DNA from: Aliisedimentitalea scapharcae
GTDB lineage: Bacteria > Pseudomonadota > Alphaproteobacteria > Rhodobacterales > Rhodobacteraceae
Direction of reading: 5' to 3'
DNA: 64,000 nucleotides
Assembly (NCBI RefSeq): GCF_045277565.1
Contig: NZ_CP123584.1
Coordinates: forward strand, 1,488,001 to 1,552,000
Shown: one piece after another, positions 25,052-33,979 of the stretch
Layout: each line of letters begins with the position of its first letter
How positions within the stretch are numbered: the stretch's first letter is position 1
Notes under the pieces: model-generated
The model's input: the letters and a program-made list of their open reading frames with translations, nothing else
What the model was told of the DNA's origin: nothing
Databases searched by the model: none
Translations under genes and position numbers: made by a program

Positions 25052-26500
25052 TCAATCAATCTCGCGCCAGCGCCGGCCATCTCGATGTAATAGCATCAAT
25101 GCGTCTTCGGGTCCCGAGCTGCCGGGATCATAGGGGGCGGGGGCCAGGCGGGCCTCTTCCCAGCCCGAAATGATCGGATCGGCCCAGGCCCAGGCGGCTT
25201 CGACTTCGTCACCGCGCATGAACAACGTCTGATCGCCTCGAATCACGTCCATGATCAACCGCTCATAGGCGTCTTGGGCTTGGGCCTGTTCGCCGAGGGC
25301 ATCGGCAAAGGTCATGTCCAGCGTGACCTCGGCCAGCCGCATTCCGCCGGGGCCGGGTTCCTTGATCGTGGTACGCAGGGTGATGCCTTCGTCGGGTTGC
25401 AGGCGAATGATCAGGGCGTTTCCGCGCCGCCCCTCCATTTTCGGAAAAATCATGTGTGGTGGATCCCGGAACATCACGACAATCTCTGATGTACGCGCCC
25501 GCAGTTTCTTGCCAGTGCGCAAATAGAAAGGTGTGCCCGCCCACCGCCAGTTGCCGATATTGACCTTTAACGCGACAAAGCTTTCGGTGTTGCTCTTGGC
25601 GTCGCCGGCGTGATCACGGTAGCTGCCAGAGCCGTCGCGATCCCGATACTGACCGCGTATGATATCGGCTTGGGGAACAGGCTCCAGGGCCTCTATCACC
25701 TTGACTTTTTCGTCCCGCACCGCGTTTGGGTGCAGTCTGGATGGTGGCTCCATCGCGGTAAGGCACAAGAGCTGCATCAGGTGGTTCTGCACCATGTCCC
25801 GCATCGCGCCCGAGCGGTCATAGTATTCGCCGCGCCCCTCGACGCCGAGGCGTTCGGCTACGGTAATCTGAACGTGGTCCACATGTGTGGAATTCCACAA
25901 CGGTTCCCACAGGGAATTGGCGAACCGCAATGCCATCAGGTTCTGAACCGTCTCCTTGCCCAGGTAGTGGTCGATCCGATAGATCTGATGTTCTTCGAAG
26001 CTGTGGCGCAAATCGGCGTTCAGGGCCTTGGCCGAAGCCAGATCGTGGCCAAAGGGTTTTTCCACCACGAGGCGGCTGTCGGGTGTCGCAATGCCATGGG
26101 CATTCAAATTGGCCGCAAGCGCACCAAATAACGCCGGGGACACCGACAGATAGAACGCCCGGGTCACGCCATTGCGCAGCTTTTCACCCAGCTCGGTCCA
26201 ACCCTGTTCCCCAGTTGCATCGACGCAGACATAGCTGATCTTGGCAAGAAAACCGTCCAGCACATCGGTCTGTGTGCTCAGGTCGGGCGCGAATTCGGTC
26301 AAGGTCGCGCGCATCTGTTCGCGGAAGGCGTCTTCGGCCATCGCTGAACGGGCCGCCCCGATGATCCGGGCATCCGCAGGCATTTGTCCCACGGCAAAGC
26401 GATGGAACAAACCCGGCAGGATTTTACGGCGCGCCAGGTCGCCTGTTGCACCAAAGATAACCAGGTCAAAAGGATCAACAGGAATAACACGAGACACCAT
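25052..26500 (-). CDS. zwf: Glucose-6-phosphate 1-dehydrogenase
   Basis: A 482-residue NADP-linked enzyme oxidising glucose 6-phosphate to 6-phosphogluconolactone, the entry step of the Entner-Doudoroff and pentose-phosphate routes. The coenzyme motif GATGDLARRK lies at residues 17-26 and the active-site signature RIDHYLGKE at 175-183. The length is usual. It starts four bases past the gap stop and runs into edd. The lactonase gene pgl, which often follows zwf, is not present here. Confidence 0.96.
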   Translation of the reverse strand: MVSRVIPVDPFDLVIFGATGDLARRKILPGLFHRFAVGQMPADARIIGAARSAMAEDAFREQMRATLTEFAPDLSTQTDVLDGFLAKISYVCVDATGEQGWTELGEKLRNGVTRAFYLSVSPALFGALAANLNAHGIATPDSRLVVEKPFGHDLASAKALNADLRHSFEEHQIYRIDHYLGKETVQNLMALRFANSLWEPLWNSTHVDHVQITVAERLGVEGRGEYYDRSGAMRDMVQNHLMQLLCLTAMEPPSRLHPNAVRDEKVKVIEALEPVPQADIIRGQYRDRDGSGSYRDHAGDAKSNTESFVALKVNIGNWRWAGTPFYLRTGKKLRARTSEIVVMFRDPPHMIFPKMEGRRGNALIIRLQPDEGITLRTTIKEPGPGGMRLAEVTLDMTFADALGEQAQAQDAYERLIMDVIRGDQTLFMRGDEVEAAWAWADPIISGWEEARLAPAPYDPGSSGPEDALMLLHRDGRRWREID

Positions 26501-26504
26501 TGGT

Positions 26505-27536
26505 TCAACTCGCCAAGCTGAAAGCGTTGCCAGTTCGGAGCAGGGCTCCGATCCGGCGGCCGGTGTCGATCATTCGATTGGAGAATCCCCATTCGTTGTC
26601 ATACCAGCTGACGATACGGATCAGGCCATCATCTGTCACCGAGGTTTGCGCTGCGGCAAAGCAGGACGAATGTGAATCGTGGTTGAAATCAATCGAGACA
26701 AGCGGATCTTCTTCATAGGAGAGGATACCGGCAAGCGGACCCTGCGCCGCTTTTTGGATCACCGAATTGATGTCATCCCGCGTTGCCAAAGATCGCGGCA
26801 CAAAGGAGAGATCCACCAAAGAGACATTGGGTGTCGGTACGCGTATGGCCGAGCCTTCCAGTTTGCCCTTGAGCTGTGGCAGGACCAGCGAGATAGCCCG
26901 CGCCGCGCCAGTTGACGTGGGCACCATCGACAGTGACGCGGCCCGTGCGCGGTAAAGGTCGCTGTGGCTGGTGTCGTGACTGGGCTGGTCGCCGGTGAAC
27001 GAATGGACCGTGGTCATATAGCCGGTTGTGATGCCAAACGCCTGATCTAGGACCATTGCAATCGGGGCCAGACAATTGGTGGTGCAGGATGCATTGGAAA
27101 TGATCACGTCATCAGGTGTCAGATCCGTATGGTTGACTCCGTAAACAACGGTTCGATCAACATCCGTGCCCGGTGCAGAAATCAGTACCCGTTTGGACCC
27201 ATTGTCGAGGTGCAGCGCAGCCTTTTCACGCGTCGTGAACAGGCCGGTGCACTCATAGGCGATATCGACGTCTCCCCAGGGTAGGTCCTGGGGGTTGCGG
27301 ATGGCGGTCAGGCGAATTCTGTTTTTTCCAACCACCAGCCGGTCACCGTCCACAAGAACGCGTTCGTTCAGCCGCCCGTGAACGCTGTCGTATTTCAAAA
27401 GGTGGGCAATGGTCTGTGCCGGGGCCAGATCGTTGATGGCGATGACCTCGATATCATGGGTGTTCCCCTCGATGAGCGCACGCAGCACACCCCGACCAAT
27501 TCGCCCAAATCCGTTGATTGCAATCTTGACTGTCAT
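26505..27536 (-). CDS. gap: Glyceraldehyde-3-phosphate dehydrogenase (type I)
   Basis: A 343-residue NAD(P)-dependent dehydrogenase; the catalytic Cys151 sits in SCTTNC (150-155). The N-terminal INGFGRIGRG and the INDLAP segment near residue 35 form the coenzyme site, and the aspartate there favours NAD. The C-terminal SWYDNEWGFSNR is diagnostic. As first gene of the Entner-Doudoroff operon, it would handle the triose phosphate released by Eda. A LacI-type palindrome lies about 50 bases upstream. Phosphorylating glycolytic activity is likely, but the gluconeogenic direction is also possible. Confidence 0.95.
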   Translation of the reverse strand: MTVKIAINGFGRIGRGVLRALIEGNTHDIEVIAINDLAPAQTIAHLLKYDSVHGRLNERVLVDGDRLVVGKNRIRLTAIRNPQDLPWGDVDIAYECTGLFTTREKAALHLDNGSKRVLISAPGTDVDRTVVYGVNHTDLTPDDVIISNASCTTNCLAPIAMVLDQAFGITTGYMTTVHSFTGDQPSHDTSHSDLYRARAASLSMVPTSTGAARAISLVLPQLKGKLEGSAIRVPTPNVSLVDLSFVPRSLATRDDINSVIQKAAQGPLAGILSYEEDPLVSIDFNHDSHSSCFAAAQTSVTDDGLIRIVSWYDNEWGFSNRMIDTGRRIGALLRTGNAFSLAS

Positions 27537-27586
27537 TGATTCATCCTCCGCGCGGGATAGGGCCAGAGAGCGGCCGCATCTATTGA

Positions 27587-27600
27587 TGATAGCGCTAACA
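27587..27600. promoter_or_regulatory. LacI-family-type operator upstream of gap
   Basis: TGATAGCGCTAACA is a near-perfect palindrome around a central CG, of the kind bound by LacI/GntR-type sugar repressors (T-G-N-T-A-N-C-G-N-T-A-N-C-A). It lies 51-64 bases before the gap start. No LacI gene is in the window, so the regulator would act from elsewhere. Confidence 0.6.
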
Positions 27601-27656
27601 TAGGCGGAAAGGAAAAGCGAGTCTCTTGTTGGGCCTCTCTCGGGCCTCGGTTTTGT

Positions 27657-28060
27657 TCAAAGCTCTCCTGCCCACGGGGGATTGGCACCGGCACGCAAAA
27701 CAGGGACGGCCGCAACCCTGGCACCATGCGACAAGGCCGCTTCCAAAACCTTAGGCGACAGAGTTTTCAGCTTGGGCCTTTTCAGTTGGCCAAGTTCAGA
27801 CATGTTTGTCAGAAATCCGGCGTTGAACGTGTCACCAGTTTCAACCTTTTCCTCCACCGGCACAGGGGCGGGCAGAATCCAGTTCAGGTCTTGGTCGGGC
27901 ACGTTGACAATATCGGCCTGTTTCATCATCCGACCCGCCGAGTTTTCGTCGAAAACGCAATACGTCGCTTGGCCATCCACAAGGCGGAAAAACGCCAGCG
28001 TTGTTTATCAGTCCGAGAGGATCACATGAGCGGTGTCCGCATAGATTGGCCACTTGCTTC
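27657..28060 (-). pseudogene. PfkB-family fructokinase remnant
   Basis: The minus strand encodes pieces of a ribokinase/PfkB-type sugar kinase. The reading TTLAFFRLVDGQATYCVFDENSAGRMM (given as TTLAFFRLVDG and DENSAGRMM) matches the middle of fructokinases but is preceded by two stops, at about 28012-28017. Soon after comes the C-terminal active-site segment VETGDTFNAGFL and the ending GARVAAVPVLRAGANPPW. About 130-150 residues that should lie between these parts are missing, as is the N-terminal third. It is therefore a double-deleted, stop-containing relic next to the gap-zwf-edd-eda operon. Confidence 0.75.
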
Positions 28061-28187
28061 ACATGGCGGCATTTTGGACGGGCGGATTATTCGAGCGCAA
28101 ATTGGGATGAGAGCGGGGCCCGTCGCCCCCGCCCGTTTCTGATTTTCCCTGTGCCCAGGGGCTTTCCGACCCGGCACAGAGAGGAGT

Positions 28188-29174
28188 TCAGTGTAAGGTC
28201 GTGCGCTGGTTTTCCAGCCGCAGGTCACGCGCCGAGGTCCCATGAGCGGTACGAAAGGCGCGGGCAAAGCTGGATTGAGATGTGAAACCGGTGGCAATCG
28301 CCACGTCCATCAGCGGTGTTTCCGTATCTGTGACCAGACGGCGGGCTTCGGCAAGACGCAGTTGCAGGTAATGGTCCTGTGGCGTGGTGTCCAACCGCAG
28401 GCGGAACTGTTGCTGCAAGCTGCGCGGTGAGCTGCCAAGCGATTTGGCAATTTCAGCCAGCGGGATCGGGTCGTCCAGCGCCGCCTCCATCATGGCGTGG
28501 GCCTTGGCCGTCAGGGCATTGTGTTTGTGCGAACCCAGGCGGCTTTGCGGACGCTGAGCAGGGGCCGTGGGGCCGTCGTACAAAAACAACCCAGCCACGC
28601 GCGAGGCAAAGCCTGCGCCATGGCGGGCTCCAATGATGTGCAACATCATTTCGATCGCCGGAGTGGCCCCACCGCTGGTCAGGCGCGACTCTGAAACCAC
28701 GAAACGATCCTGCCTGACGTCGACATCGGGAAAGCGGGTGGCAAAGTTCTCTAGATCTTCCCAGTGGTTCGTCGCGGCATGGCCGTTCAGCAGCCCAGCT
28801 TCGGCCAGCAACCACGGACCACCGTCGATCCCGGCGATGGTGGCACCGGTGCCCGCGATCCGGCGCAATCCGGCCAGAAGCGAGGGCGTCGCATGGCGCG
28901 CCAGCTGAAATCCGGCGACCACAATCAGCAGCTCGCAGCTGTCCAATCGCGACAACGGGATGCCGGGTACCTGCACCCCGCTGGTCAGCGTTGCGGGTGC
29001 ACCGGTGGCGGTGACATAGTCCCAGTCAAACGCCGCGCGACCCGCCAGACGGTTGGCCGCCCGCATCGGATCCACGGTCGCCGCAAAGCTGAGCGTGTTG
29101 CAATCGTCCAGCACCAGGACGGCGGTTTTCAGGGCCCGATGTTCGGGTTGAAGGATGTTTTTTGCGGATTTCAT
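28188..29174 (-). CDS. cdhR: GlxA/AraC-family regulator, probable carnitine regulator CdhR
   Basis: A 328-residue regulator with an N-terminal DJ-1/PfpI-like domain (about residues 18-185) and a C-terminal AraC double helix-turn-helix (about 230-320, ending with the SQSSFARAFRTAHGTSARDLR block). It is divergent from the carnitine genes, the arrangement of CdhR in pseudomonads, where it activates carnitine dehydrogenase genes. The ATG at 29174 was chosen by the family-like length; there is no strong ribosome site, and longer in-frame readings cross into the divergent operon. The specific inducer is inferred from the neighbours. Confidence 0.85.
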   Translation of the reverse strand: MKSAKNILQPEHRALKTAVLVLDDCNTLSFAATVDPMRAANRLAGRAAFDWDYVTATGAPATLTSGVQVPGIPLSRLDSCELLIVVAGFQLARHATPSLLAGLRRIAGTGATIAGIDGGPWLLAEAGLLNGHAATNHWEDLENFATRFPDVDVRQDRFVVSESRLTSGGATPAIEMMLHIIGARHGAGFASRVAGLFLYDGPTAPAQRPQSRLGSHKHNALTAKAHAMMEAALDDPIPLAEIAKSLGSSPRSLQQQFRLRLDTTPQDHYLQLRLAEARRLVTDTETPLMDVAIATGFTSQSSFARAFRTAHGTSARDLRLENQRTTLH

Positions 29175-29307
29175 CAAGTACGATTCGCATGTTGTAAAGT
29201 TTGGAGCCCAAGGCTGCGGCACTCTGATTGCGAAATCAAATCGGAATCGGGGGACAAGCCTGGGGATATCCCTCGGGGAAACCCGGTAAAACTTGGGGAA
29301 AGAAAAT

Positions 29308-30225
29308 ATGCCTCTCGAAATGAACCGCGAAGTCTTTATCACCTGTGCTGTGACCGGATCGGGCGGTACCCAGGATCGCAGCCCGCATGTGCCGCGTTCG
29401 CCCAAACAGATCGCCGACAGCGCCATCGCCGCGGCCAAGGCGGGGGCCGCCATTGTGCATTGCCACGTGCGTGATCCCGAAACCGGCACACCGTCACGTG
29501 ATCTGGCAATGTATCGCGAAGTCACCGACCGCATTCGCGACGCCGAGGTCGATGTGGTGCTGAACCTGACCGCGGGCATGGGCGGCGACATCGTGTTCGG
29601 CGGGGTCGAAAGCCCGTTCCCGGTCAATGCGGCCGCCACCGACATGATTGGTGCCACCGAGCGCGTGGCCCATATCGCGGAATGCCTGCCGGAAATCTGC
29701 ACGCTCGATTGCGGCACGATGAACTTTGCCGAGGCCGATTACGTCATGACCAACACCCCCGGTGCGTTGCGCGCCATGGGGCAGATGATGACCGATCTGG
29801 GCGTGCAGCCGGAAATCGAAGCCTTTGACACCGGCCACCTGTGGTTTGCCAAACAGCTGGTCAAGGAAGGCATTCTGAGCAGCCCGGCGCTGGTGCAGCT
29901 GTGCATGGGCGTGCCGTGGGGGGCTCCGGATGACCTGAACACGTTCATGGCGATGGTCAACAATGTGCCGGACGACTGGACCTTCTCGGCCTTTTCGCTG
30001 GGGCGGAACCAAATGGCCTATGCGGCGGCCGCTGTTCTGGCTGGTGGAAATGTACGGGTCGGTCTCGAAGACAACCTGTGGCTGGACAAGGGTGTGCTGG
30101 CCGAGAACTGGCAGTTGGTTGAGCGTGCCAATACCGTGGTGTCCAACATGGGTGCCCGCGTGATCGGAGCGCAAGAGGTGCGTGAGAAGCTGGGTCTGAC
30201 CAAACGGGCCCCGGTGGCCAAGTGA
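29308..30225 (+). CDS. cdhC: BKACE family 3-dehydrocarnitine cleavage enzyme
   Basis: A 305-residue beta-keto acid cleavage enzyme (formerly DUF849). Zinc ligands His51 and His53 lie in VHCHVRDP, and the late GLEDNLWL segment is typical. In carnitine catabolism this type converts 3-dehydrocarnitine plus acetyl-CoA to betainyl-CoA and acetoacetate. The substrate assignment rests on the adjacent carnitine dehydrogenase/thioesterase gene. The ATG at 29308 follows a GGGGAAAG ribosome site. Its stop overlaps the next gene in a GTGA. The 133-base divergent promoter region contains a GGGGATATCCC palindrome. Confidence 0.87.
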   Translation: MPLEMNREVFITCAVTGSGGTQDRSPHVPRSPKQIADSAIAAAKAGAAIVHCHVRDPETGTPSRDLAMYREVTDRIRDAEVDVVLNLTAGMGGDIVFGGVESPFPVNAAATDMIGATERVAHIAECLPEICTLDCGTMNFAEADYVMTNTPGALRAMGQMMTDLGVQPEIEAFDTGHLWFAKQLVKEGILSSPALVQLCMGVPWGAPDDLNTFMAMVNNVPDDWTFSAFSLGRNQMAYAAAAVLAGGNVRVGLEDNLWLDKGVLAENWQLVERANTVVSNMGARVIGAQEVREKLGLTKRAPVAK

Positions 30226-30584
30226 TCCGGCTTGCCGCTGTTTTTGGCCTGATGGCCTGTTCCGCTCTGGCAGAGCAGGCCCCCGGTTGGGAAGGTCATT
30301 GGAGCGGCAATGCAAATTGGTGCGTCCGGGCGGGCGAGGTCGGAGACGAAACGCCGACCTGGTTCGGGCGCGACGGGTTTTTTGGCATCGAATGGAGCTG
30401 TGACATCACCCGTGCACGCCCAACAGGCCTGCCCAACAGCTGGACCATCGACACGACCTGTCTGGATGCAGGATTTGAATACAAGCAGTCGCAGCTCTTC
30501 CTGCTGACCGTTCAGGACCGGCTGCTGATCATCGACGAAACTGGCGTGACCGACAACCTGGTACGCTGTGTCAAAGGACAATAG
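30222..30584 (+). CDS. Small exported protein inside the carnitine operon
   Basis: A 120-residue protein starting with GTG, overlapping the cdhC stop by four bases and ending six bases before the carnitine dehydrogenase gene, so it is part of the operon. The first 17 residues form a signal peptide (cleavage after SALA is likely; the LMAC at 10-13 could be a weak lipobox). The mature part has four cysteines (34, 60, 80, 116), enough for two disulfides, and many tryptophans. I do not recognise a family. A periplasmic role linked to carnitine or betaine is possible but unproven. Confidence 0.75.
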   Translation: MIRLAAVFGLMACSALAEQAPGWEGHWSGNANWCVRAGEVGDETPTWFGRDGFFGIEWSCDITRARPTGLPNSWTIDTTCLDAGFEYKQSQLFLLTVQDRLLIIDETGVTDNLVRCVKGQ

Positions 30585-30590
30585 AGACAC

Positions 30591-32060
30591 ATGAAAACCG
30601 CAGCAATCATTGGTGGTGGTGTGATCGGCGGCGGCTGGGCCGCGCGCTTTTTGCTCAATGGATGGGACGTTCGGGTGTTTGACCCGGACCCCGAAGCCGA
30701 ACGCAAGATCGGCGAAGTACTGGGCAATGCGCGTCGCTCGCTGCCCGGTCTGGGCAATGTGGCATTGCCGCCCGAAGGCACCCTGACATTTCATGGCACC
30801 GTGGCCGAAGCCGTGACAGGAGCCGAATGGATCCAGGAAAGCGTCCCGGAACGGTTGGACATGAAACAACGGGTTTACGGTGAAATTCAGGCACATTGCG
30901 CGCCGGATGCGGTGATCGGCTCTTCAACCAGCGGGTTCAAGCCGTCGGAATTGCAGGCCGGGCGCGACAACCCGGGCCAGATCGTGGTGACCCACCCGTT
31001 CAACCCGGTGTATCTGTTGCCGCTGATTGAACTGGTTACCACCCCGGCCAACACGCAGGGCGTGATCGACCGGGCCAAGGAGATCATTTCGTCGGTTGGT
31101 ATGTATCCACTGCACCTGAAGAAAGAGATCGACGCACATGTGGCGGACCGTTTTCTGGAAGCGGTCTGGCGCGAGGCGCTGTGGCTGGTCAAGGACGGCA
31201 TCGCCACCACCGAAGAGATCGACAACGCAATCCGCTATGGTTTTGGGATCCGTTGGGCGCAGATGGGCCTTTTCGAGACGTATCGCGTCGCGGGTGGCGA
31301 AGCCGGGATGAAGCATTTCATGGCGCAATTCGGCCCGGCGCTGAAATGGCCATGGACCAAGCTGATGGACGTGCCCGAGTTCACCGATGAACTGGTGGAT
31401 TTGATTGCCGGGCAGTCTGACGATCAATCCGGCCATATGTCGATCCGTGAACTGGAACGCGCGCGCGATGACAACCTGGTGGGCATGATGCGGGCGCTGG
31501 GGGCCAATGACTTTGGCGCGGGTGCATTGCAGAACGCCCATGACCTGACGCTGGAGACCGAAGCCGGGCTGTCCCGCGGGATGGACGGTGTCGATGTTAC
31601 GCAGCCGATCCTGACCCAGTCCCGCGTCGTGCCGCTGGATTGGACCGATTACAACGGGCACATGAACGAAGCGCGCTATCTCGAGGCGTATTCCCAGGCG
31701 ACGGATCGGCTGATGATCATCATTGGCTGTGATGCGGATTACATCGCCAATGGCGGCAGCTATTTCACGGCGGAATCGCATGTGCGGTATCTGGACGAGG
31801 CCCACGCAGGGGATGCGATCGAGGTGAAAACGACCGTGATCCAGGGCGGCGGTAAGAAAATGCACCTGTGGCACGAGATGTTCGTGGGCGACCGTTTGGT
31901 GTCCACCGGGGAAACAATGTTGCTGCATGTGGATCTGAAGACCCGCAAGACATCGGCTCCGGCCCCGCACATCGAGACCAATTTGGTCAAGATTGCCGAG
32001 GCCCACGCGGCGCTGGACGCTCCTGAAGGGTTGGGCCGCGGCGTGGGGGCCCCCCGGTGA
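30591..32060 (+). CDS. cdhA: L-carnitine dehydrogenase fused to a betainyl-CoA thioesterase domain
   Basis: A 489-residue bifunctional protein. Residues 1 to about 320 are a 3-hydroxyacyl-CoA-dehydrogenase-type carnitine 3-dehydrogenase, with the NAD motif GGGVIGGG at 8-15, the STSGF segment near 107 and the catalytic HPFNP near residue 136. From about residue 345 a hot-dog thioesterase follows, marked by DWTDYNGHMNEARYLEAY. In pseudomonads these are the separate CdhA and CdhB. The fusion would couple oxidation of carnitine with hydrolysis of the betainyl-CoA made by the BKACE enzyme, yielding glycine betaine. The stop overlaps the next gene. Confidence 0.92.
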   Translation: MKTAAIIGGGVIGGGWAARFLLNGWDVRVFDPDPEAERKIGEVLGNARRSLPGLGNVALPPEGTLTFHGTVAEAVTGAEWIQESVPERLDMKQRVYGEIQAHCAPDAVIGSSTSGFKPSELQAGRDNPGQIVVTHPFNPVYLLPLIELVTTPANTQGVIDRAKEIISSVGMYPLHLKKEIDAHVADRFLEAVWREALWLVKDGIATTEEIDNAIRYGFGIRWAQMGLFETYRVAGGEAGMKHFMAQFGPALKWPWTKLMDVPEFTDELVDLIAGQSDDQSGHMSIRELERARDDNLVGMMRALGANDFGAGALQNAHDLTLETEAGLSRGMDGVDVTQPILTQSRVVPLDWTDYNGHMNEARYLEAYSQATDRLMIIIGCDADYIANGGSYFTAESHVRYLDEAHAGDAIEVKTTVIQGGGKKMHLWHEMFVGDRLVSTGETMLLHVDLKTRKTSAPAPHIETNLVKIAEAHAALDAPEGLGRGVGAPR

Positions 32061-32818
32061 TGACGGGTCGGGTTTTGATCACCGCAGGCGCGTCCGGAAT
32101 TGGGCGCGCCATGGGCGAAGGTTTTGCCGCAGCCGGATATGACGTTTGGATCACCGATGTGGACACCGGCGCGTTGGAACAGGTCCCTGCCAATTGGCGT
32201 AGCTTTGCAGTGGATGTGACCGACGAACCAGCCATGCAGGCGGTGTTTGCCGAGGTCGACGCAGCCGGAGGGTTGGATGTCCTGTGTGCCAATGCCGGAG
32301 TGGCAGGGCCGACGGCGTTGATCGAAGACGTGGCATTGGCAGAGTGGCGACGCTGTGTCAGCGTCAATCTTGAAGGTGCATTTCTGGCTGCGAAATACGC
32401 GGCGCCGATCATGAAGGCCGCCGGGCGGGGATCCATTGTGGTGACCTCGTCGACCGCTGGACAGTTTGGTTATCCAAACCGTGCGCCCTATGCGGCGGCG
32501 AAATGGGCGGTGATCGGGTTGATGAAGACCTTGGCCATGGAACTGGGCCCGCATGGGATCCGGGCCAATGTCGTCTGCCCCGGAGCGGTAGAGGGTCCGC
32601 GTATGGAAGGCGTACTGGAACGCGAAGCCGCGGCCAAGGGGATGACCCGCGATCAGGTGTATGCTGGCTATGCGTCGGGCACCTCGATGCGGTCCTTTGT
32701 CGAGGCCAGCGACATTGCCAACATGGCGGTGTTCCTGGGGTCTGATGCGGCGCGGATGGTATCGGGTCAGGTGATCGCAGTGGATGGGCATACGGAAAAC
32801 CCCGACCCCAAGGTGTAG
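32060..32818 (+). CDS. Short-chain dehydrogenase/reductase
   Basis: A 252-residue classical SDR. The N-terminal coenzyme motif reads TAGASGIG, followed by NAG (CANAGVAG) and the catalytic Ser in VVTSSTAGQ, with Tyr and Lys in YAAAKWA. It overlaps the stop of the carnitine dehydrogenase gene as TGATG, so the ATG at 32060 was preferred over a GTG at 32057. As the last gene of the carnitine operon it may reduce acetoacetate or oxidise D-carnitine; neither is shown by the sequence. The box-and-hairpin element follows the stop. Confidence 0.9.
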   Translation: MTGRVLITAGASGIGRAMGEGFAAAGYDVWITDVDTGALEQVPANWRSFAVDVTDEPAMQAVFAEVDAAGGLDVLCANAGVAGPTALIEDVALAEWRRCVSVNLEGAFLAAKYAAPIMKAAGRGSIVVTSSTAGQFGYPNRAPYAAAKWAVIGLMKTLAMELGPHGIRANVVCPGAVEGPRMEGVLEREAAAKGMTRDQVYAGYASGTSMRSFVEASDIANMAVFLGSDAARMVSGQVIAVDGHTENPDPKV

Positions 32819-32835
32819 GATGTATGTGTTTATGG

Positions 32836-33003
32836 CCGCGCCCCTGGCGGGGCGCGGCGATGTCGCTGGCGCCCTGCGGGCGCAGGTCCGGTGGTGCCCT
32901 GCGGGCGAGCCCATTCTTGGTGGCACCCAAAGGGTGCGTTAGGGGCGCTGCCCCTCATGCACCTGCGGTGCATTCACCCCGGGATATTTTTAGCCAGGCG
33001 AAG
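32836..33003 (-). repeat. Box-plus-hairpin element, copy 3 (inverted, extended)
   Basis: On the minus strand the box CTTCGCCTGGCTAAAAATA followed by TCCCGGGGTGAA (32973-33003) is a variant of the dispersed box. It is followed by ATGCACC-GCA-GGTGCAT and GGGGC-AGC-GCCCC hairpins. Further hairpins run to 32836, including CCGCGCCCC/GGGGCGCGG. It fills the gap between the convergent SDR and XRE genes. Confidence 0.75.
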
Positions 33004-33009
33004 GACGGA

Positions 33010-33873
33010 TCAGCAGGTCAGCCTGGCGAGAAGGTGATCAATATGATCCGGGATCTGGCGGGCGGTCAGGTCAGCTTCGCGCACCAGCCGGTCGAAATGT
33101 GTGGTGAAGGTTTGAATCCGGTCGCTGTCACGAAATGCCAGATAGTGCGATCCGGCATAAAAGACGCACAGAAGTGGACCAAAGAGGGTGACCGGGGCCG
33201 AATAGAGGCGTTTGGCGTCAAACAGATAGATCCGTAAACGTGGGTATAGTTGATCGCAGACCGTTTTCATGTGTCCGAGCTGCTCCCGCCGGATTTCGAG
33301 CGGTAGCCCGTTGTAGTAGCCGGTTCCGGTGGCGAAATTGTCCAGCTCGTAGAGCGGCATGGCGATTTCATAATCTGACGGAGCCTGTTGCATCCAGGCC
33401 AGCCGGTCCTGCGAGGCACCAATGGCCTGATCGGCGGTGCGCCCCAGATGCGGGGCGTATTCCCATTCCAGCAGGGCGCGGGTCTTGAGCATGTCGGGCA
33501 GGGCTGCGGGAACGTGGCGGATTTTGTAACCGGCGGCTTCGCGGTGCCATTCAAAAATACGCTCGTCAACCAGCGCCCGGGGGGCTTCGGTCAGTGACAG
33601 CGACCCCGCCAGCAACTCTGCTGCGCTTTCGGGGCGTTCGGAGAGCGAGAGCAACCAATCCGCCGAAACCCCCAGCACGGCAGCGCAGGCCCCGACCACA
33701 TGGGCGTTGGGGAGACGCGCGCCATCATCCGTCAAAAGCTGGGATATTGTCGAACGGTCCACCCCGGTCTGACGTGCCAGGGCGCTTTGGCTGAGACCGC
33801 TGTCCTGCAGTGCCCGGACCAGGCGCAGGCGAAATTGTTCGGCACGCAAACGTTTGTCGATATTTATGCTCAT
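33010..33873 (-). CDS. XRE-family transcriptional regulator
   Basis: A 287-residue protein with a Cro/C1-type helix-turn-helix at about residues 14-70 (SQSALARQTGVDRSTISQLL). A C-terminal domain of about 200 residues has no motif I can name; it has several tyrosines and tryptophans and could bind a ligand. It diverges from the DUF2061-desaturase genes, with an AT-rich 106-base gap that holds their promoters, so it may regulate them or itself. The ATG at 33873 is the natural start; no strong ribosome site is visible. Confidence 0.85.
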   Translation of the reverse strand: MSINIDKRLRAEQFRLRLVRALQDSGLSQSALARQTGVDRSTISQLLTDDGARLPNAHVVGACAAVLGVSADWLLSLSERPESAAELLAGSLSLTEAPRALVDERIFEWHREAAGYKIRHVPAALPDMLKTRALLEWEYAPHLGRTADQAIGASQDRLAWMQQAPSDYEIAMPLYELDNFATGTGYYNGLPLEIRREQLGHMKTVCDQLYPRLRIYLFDAKRLYSAPVTLFGPLLCVFYAGSHYLAFRDSDRIQTFTTHFDRLVREADLTARQIPDHIDHLLARLTC

Positions 33874-33979
33874 ATGGTGATTATTATCACGATCTGTGAA
33901 TTTTGTTAATCATATTCGGAATTCGAAAACCCATGCTCTTGCAGTAACAGTTTTGTGAAATCAACGAGCAGGGGCAAAA

